From the NCBI GenBank assembly GCA_947375085.1, contig CANCEQ010000071.1:1-13378 (forward strand): 13,378 bases of DNA. The letters run 5' to 3'. The position numbers were made by a program, and so were the translations under genes. Below the pieces are notes generated by a model, which ran no database searches, was not told the origin of the DNA, and was given only the letters and a program-made list of their open reading frames with translations. Within the stretch, counting starts at the first letter, position 1. The number at the start of each line of letters is the position of its first letter. This stretch comes from Flavobacteriales bacterium. GTDB taxonomy: Bacteria > Bacteroidota > Bacteroidia > Flavobacteriales > Crocinitomicaceae. Of the stretch, positions 7,394 through 13,378 are shown piece by piece.

Positions 7394-8986
7394 ATGAAAA
7401 AAATCATCATTACGCTTTCGCTTTCAGTGTTTGCTATAGGTATTAACAATATTATATATGGCCAAGTAAATCCCAAAATTTTAAATTGGTACAATGGAAA
7501 AGGTGCTGGAATGCAAACCGAAAAAGCATATAAAAAACTTAAAAATAAAAAATCGACAACTGTTACTGTTGCAGTTATTGATTCAGGAATTGATATTGAG
7601 CATGAAGATTTAAAAGGAAAAATCTGGGTAAATTCGAAAGAAATCCCTGGAAACAATATAGATGACGATAAAAATGGATTTGTCGATGATATCAATGGTT
7701 GGAATTTTTTAGGAAATTCTAAAGGTGAAAATGTTGATGGGGCTACATTAGAAAAAACTAGAATTTTAAGAGATTTATCTAAAAAATTCAAAGATGTTGA
7801 TCCTGCAACTCTTTCTACAAAAGAAAAGGAAGAATTTGCTTTATATGAAAAAGTAAAAGCAGATGTTGAAGCAGATATTGCTAACTACTCTCAATATTTA
7901 CCTCAATTTGAGATGCTTCCAATGTTAATCAAAAATGTTCCTTTATTAGTATCAAAAGAATTAGGTAAAGAAAATTACACTGCTGATGATTTGAAAAAAT
8001 GGAAACCAACTTCTGATGAAAATAAAGAGTTAAAACAAATTGCTCAAGCTATACTTTCTGGAGAACTTTCATTAAAAATGATTGAAGAGCAAAAAAAGCA
8101 AATCACAGACATGTTAGAGTTTAACCTAAATGTCGATTTTGATGAGCGTTTAATTATTGGTGATAATCCGAATGATTTTACAGATACAAAATACGGAAAT
8201 AATAATGTGGAAGGTCCAGATGCTTTACACGGAACTCACGTAGGAGGAATCATCGGAGCGATTAGAGGTAATAACTTAGGAGGTGATGGTGTTGCTAATG
8301 ATGTGAAACTAATGGTTCTAAGAGCTGTTCCTAATGGAGATGAAAACGATAAAGATATTGCTTTGGCTATTCGTTATGCGGTTGATAATGGCGCTAAAAT
8401 TATTAATATGTCTTTCGGTAAAGGATATTCTACACATCAAAGAGAAGTATATGAAGCTTTTGAATATGCAAACTCAAAAGGTGTTCTTTTAGTTCACGCT
8501 GCTGGAAATGACAATAAAAACATTGATATTGAACCTAATTTCCCTACTTCTGTTTACAGTTTCCAAAAAGAAAAATTAGATTTATTTTTAACAATTGGAG
8601 CTTCAACAAAAACTAAAAGCAAATATCTAGCAGCTGACTTTTCTAATTTTGGTCAAAAAGGAGTTGATATTTTTGCACCTGGAGATGAAATCTACAATTC
8701 GGTTCCACAAAGTGAGTACAAAGAATTACAAGGAACTTCAATGGCAGCCCCTATGGTTGCAGGTGTAGCGGCACTTTTATCATCTTACTTCCCTACACTT
8801 TCAATGCATGAAATCAAAGAAATCATGCTAAAATCTACTACAAATTACAAAGGATCAAAACAACAAATTCCAGGTACAGATAAAATAGTTGATTTTGCTA
8901 CTCTTTCTGTTACAGGAGGAGTTATAAATGTAAAGAATGCAGTTATTCAATGCTTAGAACTTGAAAGAGTAAAAGCATCTAAATAG
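7394..8986 (+). CDS. Subtilisin-like serine protease (S8) with helical insertion
   Basis: An exported serine peptidase of 530 residues. The signal peptide covers about residues 1-23 and ends IIYGQ. There is no lipobox cysteine and no T9SS sorting domain, so it should be periplasmic or exported another way. The triad is complete: Asp63 in VAVIDSGIDIEHEDL, His279 in DALHGTHVGGIIGA, Ser449 in GTSMAAPMVAGVAALL; oxyanion Asn372 is in HAAGNDN. NNIDDDKNGFVDDINGW (87-103) is an Asp-rich loop of the calcium-binding kind. The mature chain starts almost at the catalytic domain, leaving no room for a classical inhibitor prodomain. Asp and His are 216 residues apart because of a charged, helical stretch at about 113-270, the protein's oddest part. 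It is divergent from the T9SS subtilase and only distantly like it. A terminator follows the stop. Confidence 0.9.
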   Translation: MKKIIITLSLSVFAIGINNIIYGQVNPKILNWYNGKGAGMQTEKAYKKLKNKKSTTVTVAVIDSGIDIEHEDLKGKIWVNSKEIPGNNIDDDKNGFVDDINGWNFLGNSKGENVDGATLEKTRILRDLSKKFKDVDPATLSTKEKEEFALYEKVKADVEADIANYSQYLPQFEMLPMLIKNVPLLVSKELGKENYTADDLKKWKPTSDENKELKQIAQAILSGELSLKMIEEQKKQITDMLEFNLNVDFDERLIIGDNPNDFTDTKYGNNNVEGPDALHGTHVGGIIGAIRGNNLGGDGVANDVKLMVLRAVPNGDENDKDIALAIRYAVDNGAKIINMSFGKGYSTHQREVYEAFEYANSKGVLLVHAAGNDNKNIDIEPNFPTSVYSFQKEKLDLFLTIGASTKTKSKYLAADFSNFGQKGVDIFAPGDEIYNSVPQSEYKELQGTSMAAPMVAGVAALLSSYFPTLSMHEIKEIMLKSTTNYKGSKQQIPGTDKIVDFATLSVTGGVINVKNAVIQCLELERVKASK

Positions 8987-9008
8987 ATTCCTGTAAATTA
9001 TAATTTAT

Positions 9009-9044
9009 AAAATAGGTTTGGTATTAATTTATCAGACCTATTTT
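9009..9044 (+). terminator. Intrinsic terminator after the plus-strand subtilase
   Basis: AAAATAGGTTTG (9009-9020) pairs with CAGACCTATTTT (9033-9044): 12 base pairs with one G-U wobble, a 12-base loop, and a T-rich 3' flank. It lies 22 bases after the protease stop and separates it from the histidine kinase, which therefore needs its own promoter between about 9045 and 9082. Confidence 0.82.
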
Positions 9045-9082
9045 AATTTTAAGCACTAACTTTACAAAAACTTTGCTATTAA

Positions 9083-11938
9083 ATGAAATTATTTTTTCCC
9101 TTCATCTTTTTGTTTTTTTTGAATATAGGCTATTCTCAAAAAACATTTCAAGGAAATTATAATTTTAAAAACTATTCAATAGAACAAGGATTACCTAGCT
9201 CAGAAACCTATGATGTTGAGCAAGACAATGAGGGCAATATTTGGTTTGCAACAGATAGAGGAGTTGTAAAATATGATAGTAGAACATTTAAAACATATAC
9301 AAAAAAAGATGGTTTAATTGATGATGTTGTACTTCAAATATATAAAGATCCATTTGGAAGACTTTGGTTTTTAACTATTGAAAATCAATTATGTTATTAC
9401 GAAAATGGATCGATAAAAAAATACATATTTAACCATCAAATAGTTAAATATTCACCACAGAGATCACATCCTGATAAAGACATTGTTATAAAAAAAAATG
9501 GTACACTTTTTTTATCTATGAGACCTCATGGTTTTTTAAAAATTGATAAAAATGGTAAAGTTGGGAAAATAAATAATCGCTTTGATATTTTAAATATCAA
9601 AAAAATTGAAGATAAAACTATTTGGTCTTTAAACTTAATTGATTATCTAAATCTTTATCTTTTTATTGATATCTTTTATTCGACACCAAACCATTCACCT
9701 ATTCATATTTTGAAACAAAAATTCAGTAACAACAAAATAATTACTACAAACGACAAGCAGAGTAGTTATTTAATGTTGGCAAATTCAATCTATAATTTAG
9801 ATAAAAAGTTAAAAATCTTAGATTTTAAAAATTCAACTCTTATTCAAATAAAAAAAATAGATTCTGATTTATGGGTTTCAACCTACAAAAACGGGGTACA
9901 AATCTATAATGTGAAAAATAAACCAATATTTAAAACCACGTTATTGAAAAAACATTCTGTTACAGATATATTTAAAGACAGAAACAATGGTTACTGGTTT
10001 TCAACCTTAGAAAAAGGAGTTTTTTTTATACCAAATTTGAGTATTCAAAATTTTAGTGAAAAAGATGCATTAATTCACAATGAAATAAAAAACATAAATG
10101 GATTAAACGATAAAATTTACATCGGATACAATGGTAATAATTATCAAATAATAGTTAAAAACAAGTGGTCTAGTTATAAAGAAGATGCAATAGCATATAC
10201 ACAATTTGGACATGCTGGAAAGTCTCTAATTCTAACGAACGAGAAAGGCACTTTTATAAATAACCTTAAAAAAACAATTTATTGGCAAAAAGACATCTAT
10301 AGTGGTGAAAAATATTGTGTTGGGATTGGAAAGAAAATTTCAAAATTTTATTCAAATAATAAAACTATTGATGTTACCCCATACTACTGGAGTTTAAATA
10401 ATATTCATGCAATTATGTATGATGGTAACGATCAAATATGGCTTGGAGGAACGAAAGGATTGTACCAATGCAAAAATGGATATATTATCCCTTACAAACA
10501 AAACAAGTTTAATCATAGAGTTACTGATCTAATTTATTCTAAAAAATGGGGTAAATTAATTGGGACGAGGGATGGTGGATTATTTACATTATCAAATACA
10601 AAAATTACAAAAATTAAAAGTCGTTTATTAAGTGATGATATCAGCTGTTTATTTATTGATAACTCAAATAAATTATGGATTGGCACAAATAATGGAATTA
10701 ATATTTTAACTAAACTTAAATCAGGAGAAATTAAAGTAAGTTGTATCAGTAAACATCATGGTTTAATCTCAAACGAGATCAACTCAATTTTTGTAGACAA
10801 TAATTATGCTTGGATTGGCACTAAAAATGGATTGTCAAAAATCACCCTTAATAAAATTAAGGGTTCAAATATTGATACCAAAATTAAACTAAATTCAATC
10901 TTATTAAATAATAATAAAAGCTTAGATCTAACAAAAAAGATTTCAATTCCTCACTTTGAGGATATCGTGAAAATAAAATTTGGAGCTATTAATTTTTCAA
11001 CAAAAGGTCTTTATAAATATAGATTACATAGTTTTTCGAAATGGACTTACGTCAAAATCCCGGAAATTATTTTGTTAAATCCTGAGGATGGTGATTATGA
11101 ACTTGAAGTTTCTTTTTTAAATGAAAACAACAACTGGTCATCAATTCAAAAAATAACAAATTTTACTATCGAAGCACCTTTTTGGAGAACGCTTTATTTT
11201 AGATTACTAATCGGATTTATTATTGCCTTATTAATTTATATTTTCATACAATTCAAAAAAAGACAATTTGAAACAAAACAAAAGTTAATAATTCTCGAAC
11301 AAAAAGCATTATTTGCTCAAATGAATCCACATTTTATTTTCAACACTTTAAATTCAATCCAAAGTTTTTTAATCTACAATGAAAATGAAAAAGCTGAATT
11401 CTTTTTGGCGAAATTTTCTAAACTATTAAGAGAAACACTTCACATTTCAAGAAATTCATCCGTTTCATTAAAAAAAGAAATTGATATTTTAGAAAAATAC
11501 TTGGACCTAGAACAAATGCGATTTTCCAATAAATTTAAATGGGAAATGATAAATCACGTATCAAATAGTAGTCAAAATATTAGAATACCGAATATGCTTA
11601 TTCAACCCTATATTGAAAACTCAATCAAACATGGTTTTATTGAAAATAGATTTGATTATAAAATTGATATAATAATCACTCAATTAAATGAAAACGCATT
11701 AAAATGTGAGATTATTGACAACGGGATTGGTAGAAAAAATTCTATGCTTAAAAAGGAAAAAAATGAACTTCAAAAAGATCACATTTCTTATGGAGAAAAG
11801 ATCACAAAAGAGAGGCTAAAATCATACAATAAGTCAAAAAAAATAATTTATAAAACACTTTTTCATGATTTAATTAATGATCTAGGTGATTCAGAAGGTA
11901 CTAAAGTTGAAATAATAATCCCCATTTTAAAACAATGA
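9083..11938 (+). CDS. Propeller-type sensor histidine kinase (LytS-like)
   Basis: A membrane sensor kinase of 951 residues. Order: signal peptide (1-18, ending IGYSQ); a periplasmic two-component-regulator propeller to about 595; a Y_Y_Y domain (about 600-697, with YKYRLHSFSKWTY); one membrane segment (about 705-723); and a cytoplasmic His_kinase plus HATPase region. Propeller repeats are recognisable at IWFATDRGVVKYD (53-65), LWVSTYKNGVQIY (263-275), YWFSTLEKGVFFI (304-316), IWLGGTKGLYQC (452-463), LIGTRDGGLF (492-501), LWIGTNNGINIL (531-542) and AWIGTKNGLSKI (576-587). The phosphoacceptor is His750 in FAQMNPHFIFNTLNSIQ. ATP-binding motifs are the N box QPYIENSIKHG (841-851), DNGIG (879-883) and EGTKVEI (938-944). 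All key kinase residues are present, so it should be active. The ligand is unknown; in characterised Bacteroides relatives the propeller senses glycan pieces. It overlaps its regulator by 4 bases. Confidence 0.92.
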   Translation: MKLFFPFIFLFFLNIGYSQKTFQGNYNFKNYSIEQGLPSSETYDVEQDNEGNIWFATDRGVVKYDSRTFKTYTKKDGLIDDVVLQIYKDPFGRLWFLTIENQLCYYENGSIKKYIFNHQIVKYSPQRSHPDKDIVIKKNGTLFLSMRPHGFLKIDKNGKVGKINNRFDILNIKKIEDKTIWSLNLIDYLNLYLFIDIFYSTPNHSPIHILKQKFSNNKIITTNDKQSSYLMLANSIYNLDKKLKILDFKNSTLIQIKKIDSDLWVSTYKNGVQIYNVKNKPIFKTTLLKKHSVTDIFKDRNNGYWFSTLEKGVFFIPNLSIQNFSEKDALIHNEIKNINGLNDKIYIGYNGNNYQIIVKNKWSSYKEDAIAYTQFGHAGKSLILTNEKGTFINNLKKTIYWQKDIYSGEKYCVGIGKKISKFYSNNKTIDVTPYYWSLNNIHAIMYDGNDQIWLGGTKGLYQCKNGYIIPYKQNKFNHRVTDLIYSKKWGKLIGTRDGGLFTLSNTKITKIKSRLLSDDISCLFIDNSNKLWIGTNNGINILTKLKSGEIKVSCISKHHGLISNEINSIFVDNNYAWIGTKNGLSKITLNKIKGSNIDTKIKLNSILLNNNKSLDLTKKISIPHFEDIVKIKFGAINFSTKGLYKYRLHSFSKWTYVKIPEIILLNPEDGDYELEVSFLNENNNWSSIQKITNFTIEAPFWRTLYFRLLIGFIIALLIYIFIQFKKRQFETKQKLIILEQKALFAQMNPHFIFNTLNSIQSFLIYNENEKAEFFLAKFSKLLRETLHISRNSSVSLKKEIDILEKYLDLEQMRFSNKFKWEMINHVSNSSQNIRIPNMLIQPYIENSIKHGFIENRFDYKIDIIITQLNENALKCEIIDNGIGRKNSMLKKEKNELQKDHISYGEKITKERLKSYNKSKKIIYKTLFHDLINDLGDSEGTKVEIIIPILKQ

Positions 11939-12663
11939 TATCAATAGGAATTGTAGACGACGAAGAAAACGCAAGAAGAATAATAAGAAAATACCTTGAA
12001 AGATATTGTGAAGAGAGATATGAAATTGTTTTTGAAACAATTTCATATCAGGAAACAATTGATGCTTGTATAAAATTCAATCCAAACATACTTTTTCTGG
12101 ATATACATCTACTAGATGGTTCAGGTATTGATGTAGCTCAATATCTAAAAGATAATTCAAATACTTCCAAAATAATTTTCACAACGGCTTATAACGAATA
12201 TGCTATTAGCGCTCTAAAATTAAAAGCTTTTGACTATTTACTTAAACCGATTGATGTAGAAGAATTTCAAGAATCGCTTACTAATATCATCTCTGAAATA
12301 AAAGAGAGCGATGAAAATAAACCATCTAAAATTTCAGTTACTACATTATCAGGTATTTCATTAATCGACTTAAATTCAATAGAATACATTAAAGCAGATG
12401 CATCCTATTGCACAATTCAAATTACAGACAATAAGCCGTTAACAATATCCAAACCATTAAAACACATAGAAGCTCAAATCGACAAAAATCCAATCTTTAT
12501 TAAAATTCATAAATCCTACTTAGTAAATACAAAATTTGTCAAAGCTTTGGATAGAATTACAAATGAAATAATATTAAATGACGACTCTCGACTTCCAATT
12601 TCTAGAAGTAATTTAAAAACAATTTTCGATTATTTCAAAAATAAGAGTTTTACTCAATCGTAA
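11935..12663 (+). CDS. LytTR-family response regulator
   Basis: A cytoplasmic DNA-binding response regulator of 242 residues, the normal length for the LytR/AlgR type. The receiver domain (about 1-120) has the acidic pair Asp8/Asp9 in GIVDDEE, phosphoacceptor Asp56 in [13 protein letters not shown], Thr84 in [11 protein letters not shown] and Lys104 in FDYLLKPID, so the phosphorylation site is intact. The LytTR domain (about 133-235) has the typical [13 protein letters not shown] (149-161) and [15 protein letters not shown] (188-202). The ATG overlaps the kinase stop (ATGA), marking the two as a coupled cognate pair. Targets are unknown; the kinase operon itself and the neighbouring proteases are obvious candidates, but nothing in the sequence proves it. 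The 3' end runs 14 bases into the convergent purT, with no hairpin between them. Confidence 0.93.
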   Translation: MISIGIVDDEENARRIIRKYLERYCEERYEIVFETISYQETIDACIKFNPNILFLDIHLLDGSGIDVAQYLKDNSNTSKIIFTTAYNEYAISALKLKAFDYLLKPIDVEEFQESLTNIISEIKESDENKPSKISVTTLSGISLIDLNSIEYIKADASYCTIQITDNKPLTISKPLKHIEAQIDKNPIFIKIHKSYLVNTKFVKALDRITNEIILNDDSRLPISRSNLKTIFDYFKNKSFTQS

Positions 12664-13378
12664 TCATTCCAGCAACTGACTTTGCTTTTTCTACTAACTC
12701 TTTTACATCTTCTTCTCCGAAAGCTAATGCTACAGCCATTCTTCTGTAAGGACGTGTAGAAGGTTTTCCGAAAATTTTAAAATCTGTATTTTTAATTACT
12801 GCTGCTTTATCTAATCCAATAAAATTAGGTAAAGCATTGTTTTCTTTAGAAGCCAAAATAACAGCACTTGCTCCATTTTTTTCTAATGTCACTTCTTTTA
12901 TAGGAATTCCTAAAATCGCACGAGCGTGTAATTCAAATTCTGATAAATTTTGAGTATTTCCTAAAGTTACCATTCCTGTATCGTGAGGACGAGGAGATAA
13001 TTCAGAGAAATAAACGCCATCTTTTGCTACGAAAAATTCAACACCCCAAATTCCAGCTCCACCTAGTGCTTTTGTCACATCCGCTGCCATTTGTTGCGCT
13101 TCTTTTAAGTGCTCGGAATTCATGGGCATTGGTTGCCAACTTTCTTGATAATCACCGCGCTCTTGTCTATGTCCAATTGGTGGACAAAACAAAGTGTTTC
13201 CATCTTTTTGAGTTACTGTCAAAAGGGTAATTTCATAATCGAAATCTACAAATCCTTCTACAATCACCTCTAATAAATCCCCACGTGAACCTTCTAATGC
13301 ATAGTTCCATGCTTTTTCTATATCATCAACTGATTTAATAACCGATTGACCTTTACCAGAACTTGACATTAAAGGTTT
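12650..13378 (-). CDS. purT: Formate-dependent GAR transformylase PurT, 5' end cut by window
   Basis: The C-terminal 242 residues or so of PurT (full length about 390), an ATP-grasp enzyme that makes formylglycinamide ribonucleotide from GAR, formate and ATP in purine synthesis. The frame is open to the window edge and reads [14 protein letters not shown], the ATP-grasp glycine-rich loop, so the ATG at 13369 is an internal methionine, not the start. Further PurT landmarks are [16 protein letters not shown], the [20 protein letters not shown] stretch (13199-13140) and [19 protein letters not shown], which carries metal and substrate residues, followed by the C-terminal domain with [16 protein letters not shown] and GMITIE at the end. 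No lesion is visible. The TAA at 12652-12650 lies inside the end of the convergent response-regulator gene. Confidence 0.95.
   Translation of the reverse strand, partial: KPLMSSSGKGQSVIKSVDDIEKAWNYALEGSRGDLLEVIVEGFVDFDYEITLLTVTQKDGNTLFCPPIGHRQERGDYQESWQPMPMNSEHLKEAQQMAADVTKALGGAGIWGVEFFVAKDGVYFSELSPRPHDTGMVTLGNTQNLSEFELHARAILGIPIKEVTLEKNGASAVILASKENNALPNFIGLDKAAVIKNTDFKIFGKPSTRPYRRMAVALAFGEEDVKELVEKAKSVAGMITIE

Noticed and set aside
7384..7791. Minus-strand open frame of 135 codons opposite the second subtilase
   Set aside because: It lies opposite the well-supported signal peptide and catalytic Asp region and has no recognisable domain. Other antisense open frames (2500-2769, 3620-3874, 6895-7119, 13024-13230) are rejected for the same reason.
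9068..9075. Possible -7 box AAACTTTG just before the histidine kinase gene
   Set aside because: The first base is off consensus, there is no TTG at 19-base spacing (9046-9048 is ATT), and the transcript would be almost leaderless. A promoter must exist here, but I cannot place it.
13367..13369. ATG at 13369 as the start of purT
   Set aside because: The frame is open to the window edge and encodes KPL before it, part of the ATP-grasp motif. The real start lies outside the window.
1..13378. Defence system, phage, integron, CRISPR or insertion sequence
   Set aside because: Reading across the window I found no transposase, integrase, nuclease, toxin-antitoxin pair, direct-repeat array or terminal inverted repeats. 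All sizeable genes are accounted for by known families.

Overview
The window is AT-rich and carries several Bacteroidetes hallmarks: a type IX secretion (T9SS) C-terminal sorting domain, a DUF5606-type protein, a LytS-like histidine kinase with a periplasmic beta-propeller, no recognisable Shine-Dalgarno sequences, and promoter boxes of the TTG-N19-TAnnTTTG type. The combination of a START-like domain protein, an LptF/LptG permease and DUF5606 points to the order Flavobacteriales. I cannot name the genus from the sequence alone. All intergenic gaps are under 300 bases (the largest is 197), and I see no tRNA, rRNA, CRISPR array, insertion sequence or phage gene.

Left block (1-4007, + strand): the 3' end of a START-like domain gene, then an LptF/LptG-family permease and two GT4-like glycosyltransferases. 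The permease and first glycosyltransferase overlap by 4 bases, and the two glycosyltransferases overlap by 26, so this looks like one translationally coupled cell-envelope operon. It ends at a strong bidirectional hairpin terminator (4009-4040).

Middle block (4061-8986): on the minus strand, a DUF5606 protein with a lysine-rich tail and, upstream of it, a large secreted subtilisin-like protease with Ig-like modules and a T9SS sorting domain. Divergent from that protease, across a 197-base gap, is a second subtilisin-like protease on the plus strand. It has a signal peptide but no T9SS domain, and a long helical insertion splits its catalytic Asp and His. A second hairpin terminator (9009-9044) follows.

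Right block (9083-13378): a propeller-type sensor histidine kinase and a LytTR response regulator, overlapping by 4 bases and surely a cognate pair. The regulator's 3' end overlaps by 14 bases the 3' end of a convergent, window-truncated purT (formate-dependent GAR transformylase).

Overall this is mostly ordinary flavobacterial chromosome: envelope biogenesis, secreted proteolysis, one sensory system and purine synthesis. I did not find a convincing new multi-gene system. The points most worth a second look are the helical insertion in the second subtilase, the divergent subtilase pair with different export routes, the coupling of an LPS-transport-type permease to two glycosyltransferases, and the overlapping convergent 3' ends of the regulator and purT.
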